From Persicobacter psychrovividus (GTDB lineage: Bacteria; Bacteroidota; Bacteroidia; Cytophagales; Cyclobacteriaceae), in the NCBI RefSeq assembly GCF_036492425.1, contig NZ_AP025292.1:124001-188000 (forward strand): DNA of 64,000 bases. Reading direction: 5' to 3'. The first letter of the stretch is position 1. Each line of letters starts with the position of its first letter. A model generated the notes under the pieces. The model was not told where the DNA came from, searched no databases, and was given only the letters and a program-made list of their open reading frames with translations. Below are positions 34,878 to 43,942 of this stretch, piece by piece. The translations under genes and the position numbers were made by a program.

Positions 34878-36503
34878 TTATTCCTTAGCCAAGTCGGTGA
34901 AGCAAAACTGATCTCCGTCAAATAGTCCTTTATCGCTTAATTTAAGAGATGGGATGACCAGCAGCGCCATGAAAGATAATGTCATGAATGGTGCGTTCAA
35001 TGTACCCCCCATGGCTTTCACCATTTTGTCCACGGCCATATATCGTTGTGCCGCTTCATAGCCATTGATATTGGTCATCAGGCCAGCTACAGGTAAAGGT
35101 AAAACGGTTTGATCTTCTCCATCGAAAGCACAAACGCCACCCCGAGATTCGATGATGATGTTCACTGCACGGCAAAGGGATTCGTCATCTGTTCCTACGG
35201 CAATAATATTATGAGAATCATGCGCTACGGAAGAGGCAATAGCACCCTTTTTCAGTCCGAAATTTTTAATGAAAGCTTTGGCAACAGGCGCTTTTTTGTA
35301 CCTGTTCACCACCACCATTTTCAGGACATCCCGTTCGGTATCCGATACATATTGGCCATCTTCAATTTTAGCCTCCATGGTCAGGGCATTGGTAATGAGT
35401 TCGCCTTCAAGGCACTCGATCACGTTGATTTTTTTCGCTGAAGCAGGAATGGCAAAATCTTCTACGACCTTTGGGGCACACGAAAAATTGTTGATGGGTG
35501 TGCACGGAACAGATTTTAATAAAGTGGTGCCATGTTCAGCCACCAGCTCCCCGTTGATGTAAGTTTTCTGAATGTTGAACTCCTCAAGGTTATCTACAAT
35601 AATCAGATCAGCAGGGTCACCTTCCTGCAACAACCCGATGTCCAGGTCATAGTGTTTGATGGCATTGTAACTTGCCGCACGAAGCACATCAAAAAGGTCG
35701 TGGCCTTTGGCCAGTGCACGTTTTACGTGATCGTTCAGGTGATTTTCAATCAGGTTGTCAGGGTGCTTGTCATCACAGCAAAACATCACCTGCTCAGGGT
35801 GATCTTTGAGTAAATCCACCAAAGCTTCAAAGTTTTTTGCAGCACTTCCCTCACGGATTTGCACTTTCATGCCTGCCTGAATTTTGTCTAATCCTTCCTG
35901 ATAAGTGAAGCATTCGTGATCTGTACTGATACCTGCATCGGCATAAGCTTTTGCCTGTTCGCCCTTCAGTCCAGGGGCGTGGCCATCGATCGGTTTGCCG
36001 TAAGCTTTGGCGATATCAAGTTTACGGACACAGTCCTCATCCTTGTTCAGCACCCCAGGCCAGTTCATGAACTCGGTCATGTATTTCAGCCCATCTTTTT
36101 TGAACAGGGTATCAACGTCCTCGGGAGTGATGGTCGCCCCCGCTGTTTCGAATTGTGTAGCGGGTACACATGGCGGCACACCAAAATTAATTTTGAAGTT
36201 GGTTTGTTTGGCATTGTTGATCATGAAGCGGATGCCCATGATGCCCATCACATTGCCGATCTCGTGCGGGTCTGAAACGGTTCCTACAGTTCCATGCACT
36301 ACGGCAAGTCTTGCAAATTCCGAGGGAATCAACATGGAGCTTTCAATATGAACATGGGCGTCCACAAAGCCAGGCATGATATAATGCGCTGGAGCTTCCT
36401 TGATTTTTCGGATTGACTTGATGCGTTGTTGATCTATTTTGATTTCTGCAGGATAGATGATCTTTTGATGAAGATCAACCAGTTGTCCTTTAATTATTTT
36501 CAT
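34878..36503 (-). CDS. ade: Adenine deaminase
   Basis: Amidohydrolase that converts adenine to hypoxanthine and ammonia in purine salvage. The 541-aa length is standard. The metal-binding motif GFVDAHVHIESS is near residue 47 and is followed by TVSDPHEIGNVMG. The central TDHECFTYQEGLDKI and CCDDKHPDNL and the C-terminal SVAHDSHNIIAVGTDDE are characteristic of the AdeC family. It stands alone, with a distal terminator. Confidence 0.96.
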   Translation of the reverse strand: MKIIKGQLVDLHQKIIYPAEIKIDQQRIKSIRKIKEAPAHYIMPGFVDAHVHIESSMLIPSEFARLAVVHGTVGTVSDPHEIGNVMGIMGIRFMINNAKQTNFKINFGVPPCVPATQFETAGATITPEDVDTLFKKDGLKYMTEFMNWPGVLNKDEDCVRKLDIAKAYGKPIDGHAPGLKGEQAKAYADAGISTDHECFTYQEGLDKIQAGMKVQIREGSAAKNFEALVDLLKDHPEQVMFCCDDKHPDNLIENHLNDHVKRALAKGHDLFDVLRAASYNAIKHYDLDIGLLQEGDPADLIIVDNLEEFNIQKTYINGELVAEHGTTLLKSVPCTPINNFSCAPKVVEDFAIPASAKKINVIECLEGELITNALTMEAKIEDGQYVSDTERDVLKMVVVNRYKKAPVAKAFIKNFGLKKGAIASSVAHDSHNIIAVGTDDESLCRAVNIIIESRGGVCAFDGEDQTVLPLPVAGLMTNINGYEAAQRYMAVDKMVKAMGGTLNAPFMTLSFMALLVIPSLKLSDKGLFDGDQFCFTDLAKE

Positions 36504-36622
36504 AGTTCCCTGTAAGTAAGCAATATAATGGCTATAGTCCTGAAGTATGGACAGGCTTAAAAGTGAACAAATTTAAAGGCTTAAGGGATAAAAGAAAATA
36601 AAATCAGTGGCTAAGGACTAAA

Positions 36623-37138
36623 TTATTGATAAACATCCTTGAGCTCAAAAAAGGCTTTCGACTTTTTGTAAGCAATGAATAATTTTTTCATGTAATCATT
36701 ATAATAGACCGTCAGGGCACGAAGCATTTTATTTTCAATCTCTGGGTATTTTTCAAAAATATCGTGGAGGTCTGAGGCTGGAATAGCATAGATTTCCGCC
36801 TTGGTGCTTGTAACGATGGTGTGGTGGAGTCGGTGGGTGTGTGGCAAGAGGGCATTTTTTCCGAAAGCCCCATACGCACCAATTCTGCCGAGTTCCTCAA
36901 AGTTTCCTTCGATATCCACAGACATGCTTACTTCGCCATTTTTGATGATATACAGCACCTGGCTGGGATCATTTCTGAAAAATATGGCTTCATCTTTTTG
37001 GTACTCCCTCAGGTATAGAAAGGGTTTGAATTCCGAAAGCTCACGGTAATTGAGCTCAGCAAGCAAAGGGCAATTTTGCAGAAAATCGTAAAGTTGAATG
37101 TCTTCGTCAGAATAAGGTTTTTTAAAGAGACCTTTCAT
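36623..37138 (-). CDS. Cyclic nucleotide-binding domain protein
   Basis: 171 residues from ATG 37138. A single CRP-like beta-roll (about 20-130: FLYLREYQKDEAIFFRNDPSQV, IIKNGEVSMSV, GAFGKNALL) is followed by helices, but no helix-turn-helix is seen. It is therefore a cNMP-domain protein rather than a DNA-binding Crp/Fnr regulator. The phosphate-binding cassette (GAYGAFGKNALL) lacks the usual G-E-x-(A/S)-L and Arg, so cyclic nucleotide binding is doubtful. Its ATG overlaps the tilS stop in an ATGA arrangement, so translation is probably coupled to tilS. Confidence 0.82.
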   Translation of the reverse strand: MKGLFKKPYSDEDIQLYDFLQNCPLLAELNYRELSEFKPFLYLREYQKDEAIFFRNDPSQVLYIIKNGEVSMSVDIEGNFEELGRIGAYGAFGKNALLPHTHRLHHTIVTSTKAEIYAIPASDLHDIFEKYPEIENKMLRALTVYYNDYMKKLFIAYKKSKAFFELKDVYQ

Positions 37139-38463
37139 AAAGATTGTTTTTGTACACGCCAAATATTAGTTGTTGAATCGGTGATTTTAAATCGGTCGTC
37201 GGGGCGATAGCCAACAACCCAGATAATTTTCCCATTGCTTTCGAGCACCATGCAGCGCTCTTTTAGCGGCAAGGGAACTTTTTGATCGATCAGAAAATCA
37301 CTGATTTTCTTTTTGCCTCTCATTCCCAACGGCTGAAACTTATCGCCGAGTTGCCAGGGGCGAAGTTTCAGTGGAAATTCAATTTTATCAAGGTCGAAAG
37401 CCCCAATGTCGGGAACTCTTTCTAATTGATAATCATTTTTGGCCATCTTTTCAAAAGATAATTTAAAATCTTGGCTGACCAAAGACTGATCGTCAATTTT
37501 GACCTCGATGGTGCGTAAATCCTGCTGTTGTTCCTGATAAATCAAATGGTGCCTGTCGGTAAACAGTCGGCCATTTTTACCTTCAAATTGTTTTCCGGCA
37601 GGGCTTTTCAGGTGTTGCGCAATTTGTTCAATAACGGCAAAGGAAAAACCCATCGGGCGAAGCCAGTATTCTAATAACAAAATTGGGGAGGCTTGTTCAG
37701 CAATTATACCCTTGTCCATCCAAATCTGCTGTGCTTGCTGTTTCCATGCCTTGACCTTGAGCTCTTCAGCCCATTGCAATAACTGTTTGTGAGCTTCGGA
37801 AATTCGGTACTGTGTCGCGGCGAAAGTCTTTTCAAGCTCAGGGTTAATGTGTTTAAGTTCAGGAATGATATGATGTCGTATTCTGTTGCGCTGATATTTC
37901 ACCTCCAGGTTACTTTCGTCTTCCCTGTACGCTATTTGATGCAAATCGGCATAATCTTGCAATTGTTTTCTGCTGAAATCCAGCAAAGGGCGAATCAGCT
38001 GCCCTCTTTGGGTTTGCATGCCTTTAATGCCTGCTATTCCGCAACCTTTGGCCGTATTGAACAGAAAGGTTTCGAGCTGGTCGTTGAGGTGGTGTGCCGT
38101 AGCGACATAAGCGTACTGGTGGGTGTTTACCAAATTCTCGAAGAACTGATAACGTAAAGTTCTGGCCACCATTTCGATGGATCCTCCCTGTTTTTGAGCC
38201 TCCGAGCGGGTATCCCATGTGGTACAATGCAAGGGTATTTGCAGTTGTTCAGCCGTTTTCCTGACCAGTAATTCATCGAGTTCGGAGGCGGTTCCTCTAA
38301 GTTGAAAATTACAGTGCGCAATGGTGACAGGTAAGTGGTGCTGGCAAAATAAATGGAGCAATACCATGGAATCAAGCCCACCACTGACAGCCAACAGATA
38401 GGGCTTTTCTGGGCTGTAAAGCCCCTTGGCTTTTAATTGTGCTAAAAACGCATTAAGGATCAT
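37135..38463 (-). CDS. tilS: tRNA(Ile)-lysidine synthase
   Basis: Adds lysine to C34 of tRNA-Ile(CAU) so it reads AUA. PP-loop ATPase motif SGGLDS at residues 27-32, then TIAHCNFQLRG and VATAHHLNDQLETFLF, and a C-terminal TilS domain (RPWQLGDKFQPLGMRGKKKISDF). It has 442 aa. The start is placed at ATG 38463; the longer in-frame start at 38517 precedes the conserved part and covers the promoter. Last codons overlap the downstream cNMP-domain gene. Divergent from the LptA/OstA-like gene. Confidence 0.95.
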   Translation of the reverse strand: MILNAFLAQLKAKGLYSPEKPYLLAVSGGLDSMVLLHLFCQHHLPVTIAHCNFQLRGTASELDELLVRKTAEQLQIPLHCTTWDTRSEAQKQGGSIEMVARTLRYQFFENLVNTHQYAYVATAHHLNDQLETFLFNTAKGCGIAGIKGMQTQRGQLIRPLLDFSRKQLQDYADLHQIAYREDESNLEVKYQRNRIRHHIIPELKHINPELEKTFAATQYRISEAHKQLLQWAEELKVKAWKQQAQQIWMDKGIIAEQASPILLLEYWLRPMGFSFAVIEQIAQHLKSPAGKQFEGKNGRLFTDRHHLIYQEQQQDLRTIEVKIDDQSLVSQDFKLSFEKMAKNDYQLERVPDIGAFDLDKIEFPLKLRPWQLGDKFQPLGMRGKKKISDFLIDQKVPLPLKERCMVLESNGKIIWVVGYRPDDRFKITDSTTNIWRVQKQSL

Positions 38464-38495
38464 GGGATTATTGGCGGAATAGCGGATGGATTTAT

Positions 38496-38522
38496 TAAAT
38501 TTGGTGGAATTTACCAAAATTA
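38496..38522. promoter_or_regulatory. Divergent -7 boxes of tilS and the OstA-like gene
   Basis: TAAATTTG on the plus strand (38496-38503) and TAATTTTG on the minus strand (38522-38515) both fit the -7 consensus. Neither has a clear TTG at the expected distance. Confidence 0.35.
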
Positions 38523-38605
38523 CAAGAGGATTGTGGCATTTGCCTGTTTTTTACCGCCAAATCACGTCCTTCTTCTTATTAGGCTTTAATTACTAATTGA
38601 TACAG

Positions 38606-40210
38606 ATGCGTAAAATCATCGCTTTATTCGCTTGTGTGCTTGTTATGATGAGCATGGGTCAGGTGCAGGCTCAAAATAAAAAAGAGAAAGTAAACTACGA
38701 CGCCAAGGATTTGGTTAACGGTCGGCGAGGATCTGTGCGCTATCAGAAATTGATTGGTGATGTGGTTTTCAGTTTCAAAAAACGTAATGCACAGATTTAT
38801 GCCGATTCTGCTTACTATTACCGCAGGAAGGGTGAGATGGAGTGCTACGGAAAGGTACGTATTGTTGAGAATGACTCGATAAATATTACCTCGCGGAAGC
38901 TGGTTTACCGAACCACCGAGCGGATGGCCAAGCTGCGTGAGGATGTGGTTTACAGTGATGGCAACATGACGCTGTACACTGATTTTCTGGATTACAACAC
39001 CACCAGCAAATCTGCCCACTATTTTAACTCTGGAAAAATTATTGATGGTGAAAATACCCTGACGTCAACTCAGGGGACTTACTACCCAAACCAAAAGAAG
39101 ATGGTCTTTTCGGGGGAGGTAAAACTGGTGAACCCTGAATATACGCTCGAAACCGATTCCCTGATTTATAACACAGTTACCAAGGAAGCCACCACCTTTG
39201 GCTACACCAAAAGTACCCGTAGCGATGGCTCTACCCTTGATACTCCCCATGGCATGATTTACGACGCCAGCAGTCAGGAATCGCAAGTTTATTCTGGGGT
39301 GATTGAAACCGACGCCTACCGGGTGAAGGGGGACGATATGGTTTATAATAAAGCGGAGAACCTGTATAAGGTGATTGGCAACGTATATATGCTGTCGAAA
39401 AAAGACAGTGTGGAAATTACCGGTCAGGAGGCTTATTACGACAAATCGCGTGGCTATACCAAAATTTGGGGAAGCCCAGTGATGAAAAAAATTATGGAGG
39501 TTGACACTTTCTATCTTTCAGCAGATACGCTGATTGCTGTTGATAACAAACAGGAAAATGAAAATAAGATGTTGGCCTTCCATGATGTAAAGATATGGAA
39601 ATCTGACTTGCAGGGAATCGCTGATTCTATGGCTTATAATATGAATGATTCACTGATTTACCTTTACGATGATCCATTGCTGTGGGCGCAGCGAAACCAG
39701 ATTGAAGCGGATTCCATTTCATTGAAATTAGGAAAAGGTTCTCTGGATAAAATGTTCCTCCAACGGAATGCCTTCATTATTATGGAAGATACTGTGGGTA
39801 ATTTCAATCAGATTAAGGGGCGTGAAATGGTGGCTCATTTTAAAGGCAAAAGCATTGAGGAAGTTGATGTGAATGGTAACAGTGAGTCGCTTTACTTTGC
39901 CCTGAAGCAAGACAACAGCTTGCAGGGACTTAACCGGATTCTGTGCAGTAATATGAAGATCTTTTTTGAAGGGACTCAACCTTCGGAAGTCCGCTTTTAT
40001 GTTAAGCCTGAAGCAACCTTCTACCCTCCTCATGAAATTACGGATGAGCTCAAAGTACTTAAAGGCCTTAATTGGCGGAAAAGTGACCGTCCTACCCTCG
40101 AGGATGTCCTGGCGCCGAGAGGCGTGCAGCCTGCTGATTCTACTGGCGTTATCAGTACCCCTGCGCCAATTCTAAAAGAGGCGATAGACGCACCCGCTTT
40201 GAATGAATAA
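38606..40210 (+). CDS. OstA/LptA-like LPS transport protein
   Basis: A signal peptide (MRKIIALFACVLVMMSMGQVQAQ) is followed by repeated OstA-like strands (about 30-440). In these, short segments such as MECYGKVRIVENDSINITSRKLVY recur with spacings typical of the beta-jellyroll of LptA/LptD. It probably bridges or assists lipopolysaccharide transport across the periplasm. The protein is much longer (534 aa) than E. coli LptA (~185 aa) and lacks the LptD barrel. The start is the ATG at 38606; an in-frame TTG lies nine bases upstream. Apparently monocistronic and divergent from tilS. Confidence 0.82.
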   Translation: MRKIIALFACVLVMMSMGQVQAQNKKEKVNYDAKDLVNGRRGSVRYQKLIGDVVFSFKKRNAQIYADSAYYYRRKGEMECYGKVRIVENDSINITSRKLVYRTTERMAKLREDVVYSDGNMTLYTDFLDYNTTSKSAHYFNSGKIIDGENTLTSTQGTYYPNQKKMVFSGEVKLVNPEYTLETDSLIYNTVTKEATTFGYTKSTRSDGSTLDTPHGMIYDASSQESQVYSGVIETDAYRVKGDDMVYNKAENLYKVIGNVYMLSKKDSVEITGQEAYYDKSRGYTKIWGSPVMKKIMEVDTFYLSADTLIAVDNKQENENKMLAFHDVKIWKSDLQGIADSMAYNMNDSLIYLYDDPLLWAQRNQIEADSISLKLGKGSLDKMFLQRNAFIIMEDTVGNFNQIKGREMVAHFKGKSIEEVDVNGNSESLYFALKQDNSLQGLNRILCSNMKIFFEGTQPSEVRFYVKPEATFYPPHEITDELKVLKGLNWRKSDRPTLEDVLAPRGVQPADSTGVISTPAPILKEAIDAPALNE

Positions 40211-40221
40211 CAAAACAAAAA

Positions 40222-40248
40222 AGGGCTACAACAATTAAGTGTAGCCCT
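40222..40248. terminator. Terminator-like hairpin after OstA-like gene
   Basis: AGGGCTACA/TGTAGCCCT with a 9-base loop. The T-run is on the minus strand, so it fits better as a distal terminator for yfcE, 298 bases away, than for the adjacent plus-strand gene. Confidence 0.5.
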
Positions 40249-40545
40249 ATCCATAATCCCATTTGTCCTCCGTATTAAAGAAGGAAATTAACCTATATTG
40301 ACTATAATAAAGAAAGGTAATTTTTTATATAATTACAATTATTTTTTGATTTTTTACGGCTTTTTCACTCACTTGTGCAAAAAGGGACTATTTTTGGTTG
40401 TATTTACACTATTTGAAATGAGCCTTTTTCCCTTAAAAATATAAACCCCATAATTTACAAGTGTTTATTGCTTATTAATGGGTTGCCTTCGGCGATGGAT
40501 TGTGCGCATTGAAAGCAAATGGTTACGTAATATTTTTAGACTATG
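40249..40545. other. AT-rich intergenic region
   Basis: No gene, RNA or promoter recognised. Confidence 0.4.
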
Positions 40546-41091
40546 TTAATCTAATGTTGTGCTTTTTATAGTTTCTCCATTAAAGTCTTTTACCGTTAAG
40601 GTATTGCCCTCAAATACACCATAACTTGCTTGAAAGCCACCTTTTGGGAGTGCTACGGAACCTGGATTGAAGAAAAATAAGTCGCCTTCTTTTTCGGCTA
40701 CTGGCAGGTGGGTATGGCCAGAAACAAAAATCGCATTTTTGGGCAAGGCTGGAGGGTCCATAGGTGTATGGAGGTGCCCATGTGTAATGTAGAAATATTG
40801 CCCTTCTGTTTGCAGAACAGTGTAATCCGCCATCATTGGAAAATCCAGTAGCATCTGGTCCACTTCGCTGTCGCAATTTCCGCGTACGGCAATGATTTTA
40901 TTTTTATACGTATTCAGTAATTGGGCAACATCTGCAGGGGCATATTCTTCAGGTAATGGGTTCCGAGGGCCGTGATACATCAAGTCCCCAACCAGTACAA
41001 TCTGATCTGCTTTTTCTTGTTCCACCGCCTTCAGGGCTTTTTTTATGGCCATCATCGACCCGTGGACATCCGAAATAAAAATGACCTTCAT
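40546..41091 (-). CDS. yfcE: YfcE-type phosphodiesterase
   Basis: 181-aa calcineurin-like metallophosphoesterase. Metal motifs are FISDVHGSM (residues ~5-13), LVGDLMYHGPRN, VRGNCDSE, ITHGHLH and VSGHTHLPV, the full YfcE set. In vitro such enzymes hydrolyse phosphodiesters; the physiological substrate is unknown. It follows an SDR gene by 6 bp and is probably co-transcribed with it. Confidence 0.93.
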   Translation of the reverse strand: MKVIFISDVHGSMMAIKKALKAVEQEKADQIVLVGDLMYHGPRNPLPEEYAPADVAQLLNTYKNKIIAVRGNCDSEVDQMLLDFPMMADYTVLQTEGQYFYITHGHLHTPMDPPALPKNAIFVSGHTHLPVAEKEGDLFFFNPGSVALPKGGFQASYGVFEGNTLTVKDFNGETIKSTTLD

Positions 41092-41097
41092 CTCTGT

Positions 41098-41844
41098 TTA
41101 TTTTTTGTTGAAAATTGTAGCTGAACCTTGTGCTTTCGGGAGAATGGTAATATCACTGATATTGACATGCTCAGGGCGCAACACCATGAATGCGATAATG
41201 TCGGCAATATCTTTGGCATACAGTGGCTCGTAGCCCTCATACACTTTGCTTGCACGTTCCATGTCCCCTTTGAACCTTACAGCACTGAACTCTGTATCCA
41301 CTGCGCCAGGGCATACATTACTGACCTTGATATTGAAAGGGTTCAATTCCATACGCAAGCCATCACTCAGGGCCGTAACAGCATGTTTTGAGGCACAGTA
41401 AACGCCTCCGTTAGGGTAGACCTCTTTTCCTGCAATAGAGCTGATATTGATGATATGCCCTGTTTTTCGTTCGACCATCATCGGGACAATCGTGCGCGAG
41501 ACATAAAGCAAGCCTTTTACATTGATGTCGATCATGGCATCAAAATCGAGAATACTTCCCTGATGAATCAGGTCCAGACCATGGGCATTACCTGCATTGT
41601 TGATCAGCAGATCGATGGCCTTCCATTCTTCAGGAAGACTATGAATACATTGCTCCACCTTTTCCAGTTCTCTGACATCAAACAGTAGCGGGTAGGTATC
41701 GGTATCGAGGGTATTGGCGAGTTCAGTCAGTCGCTCTTCGCGGCGGCCACACAGAATCAGGTTGTAGTGTGGGGCTAAAGCTTCGGCAGTGGCTTTCCCA
41801 ATACCTGAGGTAGCTCCTGTGATAAAGGCAATTTTCTTTTTCAT
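41098..41844 (-). CDS. Short-chain dehydrogenase/reductase (YdfG-like)
   Basis: 248 residues from ATG 41844. NADP motif TGATSGIGKAT, NNAGNAHG, catalytic Ser in INISSIAGKE and YCASKHA (Tyr-x3-Lys). The region around PGAVDTEFSAVRFKGD resembles 3-hydroxy-acid dehydrogenases of the YdfG type, which oxidise serine or related hydroxy acids. Substrate not determinable. In an apparent operon with yfcE. An upstream in-frame ATG at 41907 is outside the fold. Confidence 0.93.
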   Translation of the reverse strand: MKKKIAFITGATSGIGKATAEALAPHYNLILCGRREERLTELANTLDTDTYPLLFDVRELEKVEQCIHSLPEEWKAIDLLINNAGNAHGLDLIHQGSILDFDAMIDINVKGLLYVSRTIVPMMVERKTGHIINISSIAGKEVYPNGGVYCASKHAVTALSDGLRMELNPFNIKVSNVCPGAVDTEFSAVRFKGDMERASKVYEGYEPLYAKDIADIIAFMVLRPEHVNISDITILPKAQGSATIFNKK

Positions 41845-41956
41845 CTTTTTTGAGGATAGAAGTGAGTCCCTGAAAGGACAGAAATGTACGAAAAGCCAAT
41901 TTATCAATTTTATTGAAAAATAGCATTTCCGTTTTTATGCCGACAGCACAGGGCAT

Positions 41957-41988
41957 AAAAAAAGCGGAACATGAAGTCCGCTTTTTTT
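41957..41988. terminator. rluD terminator
   Basis: AAAAAAAGCGGA/TCCGCTTTTTTT stem, 8-base loop, T-runs on both strands; lies 8 bases beyond the rluD stop. Confidence 0.9.
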
Positions 41989-41996
41989 AATTTTTT

Positions 41997-43034
41997 TTAG
42001 TCGTTATGAGTAACGTATTGATCCCATTTGGCCAGCACATTGGTGAAGTCCTCAGGAAGTTCGCACTCAAACTGCATCCATTCTTTACTGATCGGGTGCT
42101 CAAAACCAAGCGATTTGGCATGCAAAGCCTGCCGAGGCATAATCTTGAAACAATTATCAACAAACTGCTTGTATTTTGAGAATGAGGTACCTTTCAGTAT
42201 TTTATTTCCTCCGTACATGGCATCACTGAAAAGTGGGTGGCCAAGGTATTTCATATGTGCACGAATCTGGTGTGTACGCCCTGTTTCAAGGTTACACTGA
42301 ATCATGGTGACATAGCGCAATGGCTTGATTACTTTATAGTGGGTGATGGCTACGCGACCGAAATCCCCTTCAGGGAAAGCATCAACAACCCGACGATCTT
42401 TCAAAGATCGGCCAATGTTTACATTGATGGTCCCTTCCTGCTCTTTGGGCTCTCCCCAAACTAAAGCGTTGTAGGTACGCTCAATGCTGTGGTCAAAAAA
42501 CTGGCGGGCCAATCCCGACATTGCCTGCTCCGTTTTGGCAATCACCAACAAACCACTGGTGTCTTTATCAATTCGGTGAACCAAGCCTGGGCGTCCGGTG
42601 TTACCTTCCATTTCTGGCAGGTTTTTAAAGTGATACGCAAGGGCATTCACCAAAGTGCCAGACCAGTTCTGGTGCGCTGGGTGTACTACCATCCCCGCTT
42701 CCTTGTTCACAACCAACAAATGGTCGTCTTCATATACAATATTTAGGGGGATGTCCTCAGGCACCACATCGGTATCGCGTGGCGGCTCTGGCATGGCCAT
42801 GACCACTACATCCTCAGGGTGTAATTTGTGGTTGGGCTTTACGGTTTTATCATTGACGGTGATGAAACCATCTTTGATTCCCTTCTGAATCTTACTACGG
42901 CTCGCATTGGGCAGCTTGTCCATCAAGAATTTATCCAGGCGGATAATGGCTTGTTTGGGATCTGCTACGATACGATGATGTTCATATAACTCATTGATTT
43001 CTTCATCGAAAAAATCATTTTTTTCTTCACTCAT
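41997..43034 (-). CDS. rluD: RluD-family 23S rRNA pseudouridine synthase
   Basis: 345 residues from ATG 43034. An S4 RNA-binding domain (~25-85, RLDKFLMDKLPNASRSKIQK) precedes the RluA-type catalytic core. The core has VNKEAGMVVHPAHQNWSGTL and the active-site GLVHRIDKDTSGLLVIAKT (Asp in HRIDKDT), then ETGRTHQIRAHM and GHPLFSDAMYGG. It makes pseudouridines in large-subunit rRNA (helix 69 in RluD). A promoter lies 18 bases upstream. Confidence 0.93.
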   Translation of the reverse strand: MSEEKNDFFDEEINELYEHHRIVADPKQAIIRLDKFLMDKLPNASRSKIQKGIKDGFITVNDKTVKPNHKLHPEDVVVMAMPEPPRDTDVVPEDIPLNIVYEDDHLLVVNKEAGMVVHPAHQNWSGTLVNALAYHFKNLPEMEGNTGRPGLVHRIDKDTSGLLVIAKTEQAMSGLARQFFDHSIERTYNALVWGEPKEQEGTINVNIGRSLKDRRVVDAFPEGDFGRVAITHYKVIKPLRYVTMIQCNLETGRTHQIRAHMKYLGHPLFSDAMYGGNKILKGTSFSKYKQFVDNCFKIMPRQALHAKSLGFEHPISKEWMQFECELPEDFTNVLAKWDQYVTHND

Positions 43035-43052
43035 AAGCTTGAATTTCAACCG

Positions 43053-43084
43053 CAAAGGTAGGTGCATGAACCCGAAAGTCCAAA
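43053..43084 (-). promoter_or_regulatory. rluD promoter
   Basis: TTTG (43084-43081), 20 bases, TACCTTTG (43060-43053) on the minus strand. The -7 box ends 18 bases before the ATG, giving a very short leader (~12 nt). Confidence 0.75.
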
Positions 43085-43130
43085 GAGAGGACAAAATAAA
43101 GCCCCAAGCACAGCTTGAGGCAGATCTTTA

Positions 43131-43865
43131 TTAACTTTTAACTTTTCTTAATTTAATTATTCCAACAGTATTCAGGATCTTAATGATAAGATAGGTGGGG
43201 TCGATCTCCCACCACTTTACACCAAAGTTCGGGCGATGCCCCATAGAGTGGTGATTGTTATGGTAAGATTCGCCCATCATCAGAAAATCTACTGGCAAAA
43301 GGTTCTTGGAGGTATCCGACACATCAAAGTTACGGTACCCGTATTTGTGCGCAAACCAGTTGATAATAACCCCATGAACAGGAGCAAGAAGAAATTGTAC
43401 TGGCAGCAATAGCCACAAAAGGATATGATCGGCAAAGGCAACGTAAAAGGCAACATATACCAAACCCCAGCCGATTCTTGAAACCCAGCTTGAAGCGAAT
43501 AGATCAAAACTTTTCCATTCGGGTACACCACGGGTAAATCTTTTTTCTACTTCGGTTCTGCTGTAAAGAATATCGGTGAAGATTTTCTTGGTGCGGAACA
43601 TCATATAAAAAAGGTTCTTGTCGTAAATCGGGGAATGTGGGTCTTTCTCAGTATCTGCAAAAGCATGGTGCATACGGTGCAATACGCCATAAGCATAGGG
43701 GCTCAGGTAACTTGAGCCTTGCCCAATCCATGTCAGGATAAAAAAGACCTTTTCGGTTTTTTTCGACATGGAGAATGTTTTATGAGCTGCATATCTGTGC
43801 AGAAAGAAGGTCTGGAAAAACAGGGAGAAATACCAGGTAAAGATAAAGAAAAGAATAACTGCCAT
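43131..43865 (-). CDS. Acyl-CoA/acyl-lipid desaturase
   Basis: 244 residues from ATG 43865. Membrane-bound di-iron desaturase with three histidine boxes: HRYAAH, HRMHH and HNNHH. Hydrophobic segments sit at the N-terminus and around residues 140-180. Introduces a cis double bond into saturated fatty acyl chains, which maintains membrane fluidity. An in-frame TTG at 43910 would add 15 residues (SYKQKLLLTLYYLR), and either start is possible. The downstream-facing ECF sigma factor gene is immediately upstream on the same strand. Confidence 0.9.
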   Translation of the reverse strand: MAVILFFIFTWYFSLFFQTFFLHRYAAHKTFSMSKKTEKVFFILTWIGQGSSYLSPYAYGVLHRMHHAFADTEKDPHSPIYDKNLFYMMFRTKKIFTDILYSRTEVEKRFTRGVPEWKSFDLFASSWVSRIGWGLVYVAFYVAFADHILLWLLLPVQFLLAPVHGVIINWFAHKYGYRNFDVSDTSKNLLPVDFLMMGESYHNNHHSMGHRPNFGVKWWEIDPTYLIIKILNTVGIIKLRKVKS

Positions 43866-43942
43866 ACGGAGGTAATAAAGAGTCAATAAAAGCTTTTGCT
43901 TATATGACAATCATCACCTCTGTTTGTGACAATTAAAAGAAA

